64,000 bases of DNA from Karstenula rhodostoma CBS 690.94 (GCA_010093485.1 MU001495.1:930001-994000); one strand, 5' to 3'; shown: positions 1-10,168, numbered from the stretch's first letter. The notes: generated by a model from the sequence alone, not told the origin. Made by a program: numbers and translations.

Positions 1-601
1 GGGCTCGTGCAGGGGACCATGGAGTTTATTTGTAAGTTTCTCGACGTTCTCTCCATTCTGCGGGGAAAAAAGATAGCTCGCCAAAGCCGACCACGCTCAG
101 TTCTAGTCGCAGGGGATGAGGCGCATCCAATATCCATGATGTTCCTGCTTTCACGTTTATCTTCAAACCCACTAACATTACTGCGATTCGTCCAGATTAT
201 CTATTGCCGACGATTATCTTAGCAAAAAAGGAATAACGGTAGAGATAGAGCATCTGGGTATCAATCCAGCAACGAACGAAGAATGGTAAGATTATGATCA
301 CTCTAGTAATAGAGGTCACTCTGCTGATCTCTACATTTCAAAGGGCTACCGTGGACTGGGGAAAGACTTTGCGCAATTCTAGTCCCAGGGGTTCGAGCCA
401 GTCCGCGAATTTCTTCAGATGCTTTATTATGGCGATGACCGAAAGTTCAAAGGGCCAAGAGAACATAACTCAGTCATCCAGTCCATCAAGAACCCCGGAC
501 GTACGGCGGCAAATTTTCGGGGATAGATGTAAGCGACTAAGCTTGGGGGTGCACTTATACGGCGCGAGGGGCTTGCTGTTCATGATATGTTTGTGGTGTG
601 A
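1..601 (+). pseudogene. Degenerate coding remnant at left edge, possibly chitinase-like
   Basis: From about base 197 to the stop at 599-601 one frame reads as coherent protein-like sequence, interrupted by four stops: TAA 287-289, TAG 380-382, TAG 524-526 and TAA 530-532. No TGA occurs inside it. All four become Gln codons if a C to T change is undone, which is why I treat it as one mutated gene. A splice acceptor (CAG ending near 196, preceded by a CTAAC motif) probably begins the last exon; bases 1-196 look like intron plus eroded exon. From memory the tail resembles the end of long secreted GH18 chitinases that sit beside LysM genes in fungi, and a LysM remnant lies 1.2 kb away. That assignment is weak. 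The rest of the gene is outside the window. Confidence 0.5.
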
Positions 602-640
602 ACAGAGAGGTGTAGGTTCTATTTTGACGAAAGCGGTCTA

Positions 641-1306
641 TTAAATGATATGAACATCATCGCACTCGATATAGTCTTCGTCACAGCCAAGCGGAAGACC
701 GCTATCGTAATCATATCCTTCTTGGGCCGATATCTCCCGATATTTTGAAATGACCATTTCATCCACTTTACTTGGTTTCATGACAGTCCCATCACAATCT
801 ATCAGGCGCACTTTCTCAGCATCGCAAGGCCAGTAGCCACCTTCCAAAGCACCAGACCAACCGAACAAGCCTTCAGTGCAGACAACATGAATCTCCCTAA
901 GATTGGTGAATTTCCGAAGGTCGTCCAGCTCCAGGCGGCAGAAATCCTCGGTATGCTCTCTCTCGAATTTGAGCCTCTGTATCGCTTTCTTCACCGGGCG
1001 GAAAATGTAGAACTCCCATTTGCCGATATCAATCAGATCCATGTCAAAATTGACCCAAATATACCGCCGCTCAAGTAGGGGAAGCGTGTCGAGGTCTGCG
1101 AAGGCCTGTTCGTACTGACCCTGAAGTTCGCGTCGAGAGTCTCGACAAGCCTGCAGTGGAGCTGGCACAGGCGTTCGGGAAACAAGCCAGCAATCTCCAA
1201 TAAGGGGCCAGAATGACACCTCAACAGTGCGAGGCTCGACTGTAAGAGCCCATATGCGCGCACGGAGTTCGAACGGCAGCCGAGGAAACTGGTGGAAGGT
1301 GGCCAT
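641..1306 (-). CDS. 2EXR domain protein, 221 aa
   Basis: Intact single-exon gene of 221 residues. The N-terminus has the 2EXR hallmark: FPRLPFELRARIW at residues 7-19, then a Val/Glu-rich strand (VEPRTVEV). TPVPAPLQACRDSRRE at about 45-60 is the second conserved block. The family is common in Leotiomycetes and Dothideomycetes, often in many copies, and has no proven function. The start ATG at 1304-1306 gives the usual position of the motif a few residues from the N-terminus. The gene is convergent with the left-edge remnant (39 bp between stops). A second, broken copy of its N-terminal third lies at 3307-3549. Unlike its neighbours it has no internal stop, so it either escaped or postdates the mutation that damaged the locus. 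Confidence 0.8.
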   Translation of the reverse strand: MATFHQFPRLPFELRARIWALTVEPRTVEVSFWPLIGDCWLVSRTPVPAPLQACRDSRRELQGQYEQAFADLDTLPLLERRYIWVNFDMDLIDIGKWEFYIFRPVKKAIQRLKFEREHTEDFCRLELDDLRKFTNLREIHVVCTEGLFGWSGALEGGYWPCDAEKVRLIDCDGTVMKPSKVDEMVISKYREISAQEGYDYDSGLPLGCDEDYIECDDVHII

Positions 1307-1811
1307 GCTGCTGTGCCTCTGCCAAGGCGTAATGAACAGTCCCTTCGCCCTCGCGTCGACGGATTGAGCAGATCGCAGAATCCGCCAGCTCCTTCGAAAA
1401 TTCGGGTGGGCAGCTGCGAGGTGCTGCGATGTTAGACTTCGAGTGGAGGAAGGAACCGATCAAGACTGTGGGGCCCCTCGGATGACAGTAAATTCGAGCC
1501 GCTTTGGCGATAAGAAGTGCAGGGCGCTCGTTATATGCGAAGGAAAATATACATGGAGGCCGAGGCAAGTGTGACGGTCTAGTTAGCCAGTCAGCGCGCA
1601 TATAGCCGCAGAGGTCCCACCCTTGTGGAATAGTCTGGAACGGGATGTCGTACCGTCGTTGACACCAGGAATAGGAGGAAAGCCTTAGACGATGACCGAA
1701 CATGTTTATAGACGCGCTGAGCTAGCCTGTCTCTCTTCTATCACACTTTTCCAGCTACAAACTCTTTTTACAAAAGTACCCAAGCACTTCTAGCCAACTC
1801 TCAGAGAAGCT
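1307..1811. other. Intergenic, divergent promoters
   Basis: Lies between the starts of the 2EXR gene and the LysM remnant. Open frames here (for example on the minus strand at 1221-1703) have no recognisable protein features. I see no repeat or RNA gene. Confidence 0.6.
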
Positions 1812-3111
1812 ATGAAGCTTTTCACTTTATTTGCACTCGTCGCGCTTATTCGCCAGGCTTCTCCTCAGGACGATCCTAGTTTCGAACGTAACCCAGACAC
1901 GGTTAAAGACTGCATGCGCTGGTGCGACAACGATGGCTCTGAGTCTTGCTAAGTAATCTTTTAATGGCTCAATCTTACACCTGAAATTTTCCATAAATGG
2001 AACCCAGATGTGGATTTAAACTGCGAGTGTCTCGCCATACTGCAGTTGGTTCGTTGACTTAGAGTCCGAGACTTTTTGTCCTACTTTGTTGAACAAAAAC
2101 TACACCACGCTCGAGCAATTTCAGCGTTGGTTAAGCCTATGCAAGTTAACGAGGGCAGAGAAAATGCTACGAAAGTGCATAGAACCCTTCCATCTCGGTC
2201 AATTGCGATGGTCTGGTAGTTGGACATTCATATTGTGTGGAAGTTTTAGACGAACCAACTCCACACGAGCATCTACTACGACGTCCACAAGTGTCACCGT
2301 CGCACCCCCCACGACCCGACCAGTGACCGTCACAATACCACCTTTAAGTACCACAACTACACCTGCACCCCTCTAGCCTTCTCTTATTAGTAATTGCGAC
2401 GCATTCTACTTCGTCTAGCCTTAGGAAGGGTGCGAGGTGATTGTAAAAACCTATAGAATTACACTCGCACAATTCCTTTCTTGGAATTCTAAGGTAGGCG
2501 CTGCTTGTGGAGGTCTCTGGGCGGACGCGTATGCCTGTGTATCTATTATTGGAGTTGAGCCATCTTTCTCTTCAACAACTCCGTCTACTACCAAGACCTC
2601 TACTTCTCTACCTTCCACTAGCAACTCGCCAGGGAACGGCATCGCGACACGTACGCCTATACAAGCAAATATGGTAAATAACTACAACAGTTTTTATTTA
2701 GTGAAACGCGGGGATAATTGCTATGATATTAGTAAATCCTACAATGTCTCTTTGTCTTTGATTATCTCCTGGAACCCTACTGTCGGCTCTGCCTGCGGGA
2801 GTCTGTGGCCTGACTATGTAAGTCTCCCTGTGAGAAGTGTCTTTGCCTTGCGTTGGTGGCACTAACACCTAAACCAGTATATATGTATCTCGATAGTAGC
2901 CCACGAGCCCACGCCGGCGTGGGTCGATCCTGCAGCTCCTGCTTTGCCCAGTGGAGCTTTTGATACAGGGGTACATCCACCTCGTACTAAGAGATATATT
3001 ACTGCACTGGGAGAAAGTACAGGTGCGCGAGCATTTTCTCGGGGTGTAAGGGGAATAAGGTTAATATCCGGGAAGCTCTCGGGCCAAGAGCGGTTCAACC
3101 TCGTGATCTGA
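1812..3111 (+). pseudogene. LysM-domain secreted protein, pseudogene with five TAR stops and a frameshift
   Basis: The ATG at 1812 opens a signal peptide (MKLFTLFALVALI). Then come LysM-type blocks: a CMRWCDNDGSESC segment, a FHKWNP block, and two later units with the F/IxSWN core (about 2470-2490 and 2762-2775) and CGxLW endings, linked by Thr/Ser/Pro-rich stretches at 2250-2376 and 2560-2650. Stops break the frame at TAA 1950, TAA 1962, TAG 2374, TAG 2416 and TAG 2422. A +1 shift near 2028-2034 moves the frame. A normal 60-nt intron (2818-2877, with an ACTAAC branch site) joins the last LysM unit to a tail ending at TGA 3109-3111. LysM proteins bind chitin oligomers and many fungal ones shield hyphae from plant chitinases or mask chitin. 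Here the gene cannot make that protein. All five stops would be Gln if C had become T. The order of domains is secure; the original length is inferred. Confidence 0.82.
2818..2877 (+). other. Intron in the LysM pseudogene
   Basis: GTAAGT donor, ACTAAC branch site and CAG acceptor in 60 nt. Joining the flanks keeps the frame across the cysteine-containing end of the third LysM unit, so splicing signals survived although the coding frame did not. Confidence 0.75.
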
Positions 3112-3306
3112 GTGTATTTGTTCTCTGCCTCATCCTCAGAATAGTCCTAGAAGATTTGTCTCAATGTATACTTTACACCCGATTCGAATTTCATACCGCA
3201 ACGCGCCTCACGATGACCCTGTTTCCCTGGAAAAGTATTTTCCAGTTTCAAGGCTACCATACTATAATCCTTGACTTGAATTTAACTGTTAGAGAGGAAT
3301 CGGTGT

Positions 3307-3549
3307 TTACCTCTTTCCACAATACTCGTAGGCTAACCTAGAGAACGACTTCTGGTAGAGTCCACAGTTCCGTGCTTCTCGACAAACTCGGAAAACTGCC
3401 GGTACCGGGGTTGCCGAAGTAGGTATAATGTTGTGGAATCTGGATTCCTTGCCAACGCTAACCTTGACTGTACGAGACTCTACAGTGAGTTCCCATATGC
3501 ACGCGCGTAGCTCAAATGGGAAGCGAAGGAATGGGTGAAAGGTTGCTAT
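3307..3549 (-). pseudogene. Truncated 2EXR copy, start codon lost
   Basis: The minus strand reads 80 residues matching the first third of the 2EXR protein at 641-1306: the ATFH start region, FPFELRACIWELTVESRTV, and a TPVPA...CREAR block. The initiator is ATA at 3547-3549 where the intact copy has ATG. That is CAT to TAT on the plus strand, a C to T change before A. No other ATG precedes it in frame after an upstream stop. The frame ends at 3307-3309 and the rest of the domain is missing. It is a duplicated fragment, about 70% identical at the nucleotide level to the intact copy by eye over the first 100 bases. Confidence 0.75.
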
Positions 3550-4034
3550 ACGATCGAAAATAGTTTTTGGCCGTGTTAGAGGCTAGCTTCGGCCGATGTA
3601 AGGAGAATGAGGGAAACGAGCCGCTTTGGGCGGGTTTCTCGGAAGCAGGCTCACCATGTCGCGCAACGAGCGTGGCTGATAGGATGGTACCGTTTAACCG
3701 GCCCCTAACAATTTCACCTAGCACGATATTTACCTAATTAATAATTACTACTTTCTAATCCCTATCCTCTTCGCGAGCGCGTCTCCCTACTTTAACATTG
3801 TAGTCCCGGAACACATCATCACGGCTAGAACACGACTCATCCGTCACTATTAGGAATTAGGCCATTCGCTCTTACATAGCCTCACTGTATTCGTATCTAG
3901 TTGTAAGACTAGGTCCTGTTATTGATGACGTACATCCCTATATGAACTTCAGGCACGATCCTATGGCCAACTGTCCGAGACCCCTACTCTCACTCCTAGT
4001 CTGCTGCATCAGTACAATGCCAGTGTGGTCTTCA
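3550..4034. other. Intergenic, AT-leaning, no gene seen
   Basis: TA-rich stretches between 3720 and 3960 and no frame with protein features. It may be eroded repeat DNA, but I could find no terminal repeats. Confidence 0.5.
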
Positions 4035-5324
4035 TCATAACCCACTCCACATCCCCGCACAGCACCAATACAATTCCGCCCCCAGATTCGGCGCCTCCGA
4101 CACCTTCAACTTCCTCCTTCTCCCAAGCTCTTTGAACCCAGGCTCATCCTTGTCATTGAGCGCGAGCAATTGGTCCCGAAGGCGTAAGATGTGAGCTTTC
4201 CATTCTGGCTTCATGACTGCTGCGTCATGGTTCTCTTCGCGCCCCTTGAACTGCGCTACCATGTCCATTGTCTGTAGGCCACCGGCCTGTGTTAGAGCGT
4301 TCCAGAAAAGGAAGAAGCGCCAGCTGCTCGCCTCGTTGCCTACATCATCATCTCCCCCAACAAGATCTGTCATTTCCCTCTCAACGGTGCTTCTCTGGTT
4401 TCGGAACTCGGTCCTTTGTATCCTCTCAATCCAGGACTTTGGCCACTTTCCGTCCTCATTATCTTCCGCGCCTGCTGCGATAAGCACCCGTCGCCACACT
4501 CTCTTCCACGATACACCCTCAAACATAGCACCGCCCACTAAATGCGCCAACGCTGTCTGATTTCCTTCTACCTTTTCTCCGTCCGGATTGCCCTCCGCGC
4601 CCTCGGCGTACGGACCTAGAGGCAGCACCTCAAACCCATCGGTCCGGCTTGTATTGGGTGTGCACACCATGTCCGGAATGCAGTATTTGATGAACTCGAT
4701 CCTTGTGTCTATGCCCAGACCAGGCTTCCGCTCGTCGCTCGGTTGGAGATAAGACGCCATGGTGGAGCCGAAGAGCTCTCCATAAACAAGGAGTTGGAAG
4801 GTTGCACTCGAAACGTCGGCGTATAGTGTGAACGCGTCTTCAGCGCCGCCATTCCAGAAATTTGGTTGCGCGTACCATTGTTTCCCAACCATGGCGTCGA
4901 TTGTTGTGTTTAGTGGATTGATAAGGGTGAACCTTGCTTCGTACATCCTTCTTACATCGTCCATGGTCAGGCCCACGCCCTCGACATCGTCATGCAGTGC
5001 TAAGGACAAAATGCCTTTCATGCCATCGCGAAAGGCTTCCACCAGGCGCTCGACACGTCTTTCTGTTCCTGCACCACTCGCCACGGCCCAGGTAGCTATC
5101 TGACGTGCTACAGCAAGGACGAGAAAATGCGGGTGCGGGGAGAAGAAGGTGGGGGCCGATCTCGACGCTAAGCGTAGGATTGTCTTTGGCAGAGTGTCTG
5201 CGAATACGTTGCGCAGGTGCCGGCAGGCAGAAGATGCATTTTTGAAGTCTTCGATGTTTTGAATGTACAGTGGGAGCTGGAGGAGTAGTTCATCCGGCAG
5301 GTCTAGGAGCGTCTTGGGTGTCAT
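4035..5324 (-). CDS. F-box domain protein, 429 aa
   Basis: Single-exon gene of 429 residues. An F-box-like segment spans about residues 5-45 (LLDLPDELLLQLPLYI, then ACRHLRNVF). F-box proteins connect Skp1-cullin E3 ligases to substrates. The rest has no repeat I can name; it is mostly helical with charged stretches at about 240-260 (EGAEGNPDGEKVEG) and 320-330 (GGDDDVGN). The ATG at 5322-5324 is followed directly by the F-box, as is typical. A TATAAAG-like box lies about 50 bp upstream (near 5372-5378, minus strand). Substrate and process are unknown. Similar orphan F-box proteins are common in Dothideomycetes. Confidence 0.78.
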   Translation of the reverse strand: MTPKTLLDLPDELLLQLPLYIQNIEDFKNASSACRHLRNVFADTLPKTILRLASRSAPTFFSPHPHFLVLAVARQIATWAVASGAGTERRVERLVEAFRDGMKGILSLALHDDVEGVGLTMDDVRRMYEARFTLINPLNTTIDAMVGKQWYAQPNFWNGGAEDAFTLYADVSSATFQLLVYGELFGSTMASYLQPSDERKPGLGIDTRIEFIKYCIPDMVCTPNTSRTDGFEVLPLGPYAEGAEGNPDGEKVEGNQTALAHLVGGAMFEGVSWKRVWRRVLIAAGAEDNEDGKWPKSWIERIQRTEFRNQRSTVEREMTDLVGGDDDVGNEASSWRFFLFWNALTQAGGLQTMDMVAQFKGREENHDAAVMKPEWKAHILRLRDQLLALNDKDEPGFKELGRRRKLKVSEAPNLGAELYWCCAGMWSGL

Positions 5325-6581
5325 GGTGTCGGACGAGAACCTTCGTTCCTTGGTTGTATGTTATTCGGACTCCTTTATAATGGCCTAGAGGTAAGAGCAA
5401 AAATTTCGTAGGGCGGAGTCGATTGAAAAAGGGCGAAATCAATCCTCGTGTGAGAAGAGTGGGACTAGCCAGGCAGCAACCACGATGATCTCGAAATGCC
5501 CCTCGTCAGCTGACTTGCCATACCCAAGTACACACAAATAGCAAGGATATGCCAAAGGTACATGCGCGAATGCTTTAAACCTGCACCTCGAATACTCTAT
5601 GGCCATCGTAGGCAACGTGTTCTCAATGTGGATGGTTTTGCAGGTTCGCGACTGCGAGAGAATGGGCAACCCGGAATGGCCACAAGCAGCAAGTGGATAG
5701 CGAAACTGCGACAAATGGTAATCGCGTTGTGGCAAGACTCAAATCACCGATGTAATCGCTGAGGAAGTGGAGATAATTGATGGCAACTTTCGTGGATTCC
5801 CAAGAGTCACGTGGGCCGTTCCAACAAATCAACGGCGCGCGCCTGCCGCCTTCCGCCTTCCGCCTTCCGCTCTCCGTTGTCCCAACTTCAGCGTCTCGAT
5901 TTTCAACAATCTTCAAGACTCACAAGCTCGACAAGACAGCCTTGGGAACGCCTCGTCAGTGCATAAGCATTGACGTCTCTCTGGACAATCATGTTGAGAT
6001 AACACGCGCAGCCGTCCCTTGGCGTTGCCCCTTCCACATGCCTCTACACCCTCGGCCTACCATCAGCTGTGATCAGAAGCATCATCCAGGTATCAGGTCG
6101 CATCGTCAAACTTCTTGTGTAAGTACGCGACGTCGATGACCAGCACCACTGTCACAGCGCTCGGGTCCACTTGCCTGAAACACCCAACAGGCCACGAGCG
6201 CCGCTTCGCTCCGCGCGAACGTCTGCCTGCGTCTGACAGGAACCACAATGCGAATTGGATGGAATCCAGTTCTGTCCGTGAGCCGTGGGGAAGAGACAAC
6301 GACGTTCGCTCCGCTCGTGGCAAGAAAATGTCTGCAATTCGCCTACAGGCTGCCCGTCGCGAGGCATTATCATGTCATGTTTCAAGATGCTGTACGACGC
6401 ATACGACATTGCCTGGCAGCTCTATTATAGCTAAGCATGCTGCGCTCGCCCAGATCTTCAGATCACACTTCGTCGTCTCTTGCGCACGTTTTGACTTCCA
6501 TCCCGACTGTTAACGCGCAATTCTTCCTTCTCATAGCATCTTGTTCAATCAGTTGCATCCCAACCATCATCAGACGGCACC
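5325..6581. other. Intergenic between divergent F-box and YbjQ genes
   Basis: About 1.26 kb. It contains a perfect 7-bp tandem repeat (CCTTCCG three times, 5849-5869). The many overlapping frames of 60-130 codons lack protein features and disagree in frame on both strands, so I treat them as chance. No RNA gene seen. Confidence 0.55.
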
Positions 6582-7010
6582 ATGTTGACCAACCGCCGCT
6601 CCACCATGATGCTCCCGCGTCAGAACACAACCCCACAAATCCGACCCGAGCCTGCGCAGCTGGAAACGGAACCGCACTGCCGCACCTCGTCTGTTTTGAC
6701 AGCCACCACTCCCACACTTCCCGGCTATCGCATTGTCAAAGTGCACGGCATGGTGCACGGCCTCACTACCGTAGCGCGCAAGGACACAAAAACCTTCCTC
6801 AAATCCATGGGTAACGGAAGTGAAGCGAAGAGCCTCACACACATGATCTACAATGCGCGCGACCAAGCCAGTGAGCGCATGATCAGAGACTGCATCTCAC
6901 GTGGCGGGAACGCCATCGTTGGCATGGGATTCGGCGAGAGCGAGGTCCTCGGCTTCGCGCAGATCAGCGTGTACGGCACTGCGGTATACATTGAGAAAGA
7001 GAAAGCATGA
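6582..7010 (+). CDS. YbjQ/UPF0145 family protein, 142 aa
   Basis: Single-exon gene. Residues about 46-140 match the YbjQ (UPF0145, Pfam heavy-metal-binding) fold: LPGYRIVKVHGMVHGLT, a central helix with ARDQASERMI, then GGNAIVGMGFGESE and a final strand ISVYGTAVYIE. Bacterial members are about 105 aa; this one adds about 45 N-terminal residues rich in Thr, Pro and Arg. The molecular role of the family is not firmly known, and the metal-binding label rests on structure-based inference. A short, intronless gene of a mainly prokaryotic family raises old horizontal transfer as a possibility, though fungal members are widespread. The ATG at 6582 is the first in frame. Confidence 0.8.
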   Translation: MLTNRRSTMMLPRQNTTPQIRPEPAQLETEPHCRTSSVLTATTPTLPGYRIVKVHGMVHGLTTVARKDTKTFLKSMGNGSEAKSLTHMIYNARDQASERMIRDCISRGGNAIVGMGFGESEVLGFAQISVYGTAVYIEKEKA

Positions 7011-7833
7011 CTAGAAGATCCCTTCCGAGACTCTGGGTGCTACGTAGCGCCCACACAACAAGTCGCCACTTTTGAAGACGTGGGAGACAATTCCTACATT
7101 TGAAACTTAGAGCGTCCATCGATGGACAATCACGACATGACGACAACTCCTGACGCCGTGCGAGCAGGAAGCGTTCAAAGATGAAGGCGTTTGAAGCGTT
7201 TGGTGGGTGAAACAGCTGAATCGTTGTAGAGGAGCAATGCTTTCAGCTGGGTGCATTCGGGATGGATTTGTGATACCCGAAGCTTGACCCGGTCAGGCCA
7301 GCAGTGCGAGGTAAAACAGGTTTAACCATGATTCTTCAATGTTATTAGTATTGGTTTCTTCACCGGAACAGTGGCATAGCAAGATGGTTAGGTCTCTCAA
7401 CTCGAGTTTCGTCCAAAGACTCGGATCTCTTGCTCGCACAATGTAAATTAGGAGGACGATCAGAAACACCAGCCTCGTTGCATTGCAGCGCGTTACAATT
7501 CGATGCGTCGTGAGCCTTTGAGGCCGACGTCTTCGCTATGCAATCGGGTGGGTCAGCGCACGACGCCACTCAGTGGTAGCTTCGACAGTGCAGCAACGCC
7601 CAACGGCCGGTGGGGGCCAGTCCACCAAGTCGCCCCTGCTTTCCTTCGCATTATACAGCCCCTCATTGTCGGCCACCATACGCTACCGATACCTCGGATG
7701 GGTAGCGTCTCTTGAAGCTTACCATAACCCGAATTTTTCAAGGCTATCGTGCAGCCGGCACCTGTGCCAGCCTACACTCCACCTACACCCATGACTGTTC
7801 CCGCGCGCGCGCCCGCTCGAATACGCCGCGGTC
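7011..7833. other. Intergenic, promoter of the Zn2Cys6 gene
   Basis: 823 bp with no frame that looks coding. A GC-alternating run (CGCGCGCGCGCCCGC, about 7802-7816) sits just before the regulator's start codon. Confidence 0.55.
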
Positions 7834-10168
7834 ATGTCACTCGCGCCGTCTCCAGAGCATGATGGCGGGCGACTGAGAACGCCAAGCAGCGAGGTGCTGG
7901 TCTCCAAGACGTGCCAGAACTGCTTCTCGCTGAAGATCCGATGCGACCGGACGCACCGCAGCGACATATGCGACAGGTGCACTGCACGGCGCCGTGCGAA
8001 TCCACGACAGCTGCGCTAACTTGGGCGACAGGTGCGCGCGACTGGGGAAACAATGCCTCTTCCGCCCTGCGAAGCGACGCGACAACTCTGCGAAGCGCGA
8101 TTCGTACGACGCCCCGCCCTCTTCGTCGGCATTGCGCGATCCCTAACAGCCCTCGCAGCCGCATACAAGCCCTCGAAGCCCAAGTCCAGGACCTGCTCCG
8201 CATCAAGACCCCCTCGTACACGGTCCAGCAGCCGCTGCCAGAAGCCTCGCTCTCCGCGCAATCGAGCCCACCATCCGATGGCGACGTTGTCGACGAGGAC
8301 CTCCTCCCGATGGAGAGGGCCGACACCCTGGTGGAACTCTACAAGCTAGAGATGATGCCGCATTTCCCCTTTGTAATCATACCACCGCGCGAGACGGGAG
8401 CCAGCCTGCGGCACACGAAGCCCTTTCTGTTCCTCGCCGTACTGTCGGTCGCGAGCTTCCACGACTTGGCTGCCCAGGAAAAGCTGGGAAACAGGTTCAA
8501 GACAATGGTGACCGACAAGGTCCTATACGGGGGAGACGACTGCTTGAAGCTGGAATACCTGCAAGGCCTGATGGTTGTGCTGGCGTGGTACGGCTGGTCC
8601 ACCCCACGTCAAGGCCAGGCAAGTTGCTGACCCCGCTCAGGAATCAGTACCACGGGCGCTCAAAGTACTTCACGCAGTATCTGCAGTTGGCCATTTCGAT
8701 AGCAGTGGACATGCGCTTAGACCGCAAGCCTGTCGTCCAGATGACCCGGAGGTACGAGGATAAGCGCGATCCTCTCGTGGCCGGTATGCCAGGGACGCAG
8801 ACGTGGGGTCCCGAGGAGCAACGTGCATCTGCGGGCATTTTCTACATTTCCTCAACGTAGGGTTTATCCCCCACGTCCAAAATGGAACCGTCCTAATGAA
8901 ATCCAGGATATCCAAGCTGCTGGACAAAATGAACACTTATCCCTGTACACAGACTATCGAAGATGGGTGTTTAGCTCTGGGCCAGAAGGCCGAATATCGC
9001 ACCGATAAAGATCTGTACCACGTTTTACGATTGCAGAAAATCATCGAGAACATAGAAACACTCGCCAGAAGCACTGGGTCTGAGGCCGAGGCCGAGGATG
9101 CCTACATGCGTGTACGGTCGCAGCTAGAAGAGTTTCGAGCGTTCTTGAGCGTTGATGTTAGCGATAGCCGTCAGTCACGCCTTTCCCATGCCCTGCTGCT
9201 CATCATTGACCCCCTCAGACCTCATATTCATGCAATTCCACACTGCAAAGCTGTTCCTCTTCCAGGTCGCCTTTTTCGAGCGTAATCTCCAACAATCGCC
9301 CGCAATGCACCTGAACATACTCTCCGAAGGCCTCGAAGGAGCAAAAGCTTTCCTCGACCTCTACCTCTGGCTGCCGCCGAAGTCGGAAATGGCGCTCACG
9401 AACCAGGAGTGGGTCCAGCTTTCCTTCGGCGTCACTCAAGCCGCCAAGTTCGCAATCGTGAGCAGATCCCCCGCCGTGGAAGCGCAGACCAGAGAACTCC
9501 GTCACCGCCTAAACATCGACCACATCTTCCGGCATCTCGCGCTGCGCATCGGCGCCCTCGTCGGCCGCTCAGCCGACGGCAACAAGCACAAGGACATCTT
9601 CTACCACTACGAGCAGCGCACGCGCAAGATCCAGAACTGGTACGAGAAAATGACTCGCGCGACGGACGCGCACTCGCCCGACGCACAGCACGCGGGTGGC
9701 AGCTACCACCACGGCGTCTCGCCCCCGCACGCCCAAATCCAGCCCTACGGCACACCTTCATCGTACGCGTCTTCCACGCAGCCCTCCCCGATGCAGGCCA
9801 CCCCACTCCCACATCCACATGCACACTCGCAGCAACCCCCCTCCCAGGTCCCGCTCTCGGCGACCTTTTCCCACCAGCAACCCCTCCAGGGCCTGTCGTC
9901 GCATATCGCGCCCGCCCCGTTGCCAGATGCAGGCTTCGAGGCGTCGACGAGCGTCGGCATGGTGCCGATGGCGTCGTACGCTACGTCGCAGTACGGCGGG
10001 GTGCCGTCGGTAGCGTTCCCGGACTTGATGAGCGCGCCCGGCTGGGACACGTTGTTTGCGGTGCCCATGGAGGATATGAGTTGGCTGGTGGATGTGAGTC
10101 AGGGGTATGGGGGCATGAATGCGGCGAGTTCGCCGAGTGAGGGGGAGTGGGGTGGTGGTGGGTTGTGA
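7834..10168 (+). CDS. Zn2Cys6 transcription factor, 690 aa, six exons
   Basis: Exons: 7834-7976, 8032-8103, 8159-8587, 8641-8856, 8907-9169, 9219-10168 (2073 nt, 690 aa). The binuclear cluster has C27, C30, C37, C46, C49 and C56 in the classic C-x2-C-x6-C-x8-C-x2-C-x6-C spacing; the first intron cuts between Cys46 and Cys49. A short coiled-coil (RIQALEAQVQDLL) follows. The middle region (LLPMERADTLVELYKLE, then HTKPFLFLAVLSVASFHD) resembles the fungal-specific regulatory domain of War1/Leu3-like factors. The tail is rich in Pro, His, Gln and Ser and is likely an activation region. Its DNA targets are unknown. It converges on the amidohydrolase, 300 bp away, so co-regulation is not implied. 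The fifth intron (9170-9218) is the least certain; it was chosen to keep the frame. Confidence 0.85.
7977..8031 (+). other. Intron flanked by an 11-bp direct repeat
   Basis: First intron of the Zn2Cys6 gene, 55 nt. The 11-mer GCGACAGGTGC occurs at both ends (7970-7980 and 8025-8035), so the exact junction can slide without changing the protein. Confidence 0.8.

Noticed and set aside
5777..6513. Overlapping plus-strand frames upstream of YbjQ
   Set aside because: No signal peptide, domain or compositional support; frames change with no splice signals.
7360..7500. Possible tRNA-like stretch
   Set aside because: No cloverleaf with A- and B-box spacing could be drawn.
9409..10140. Arg-rich frame of 243 codons
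   Set aside because: Shadow of the Zn2Cys6 last exon in another frame.
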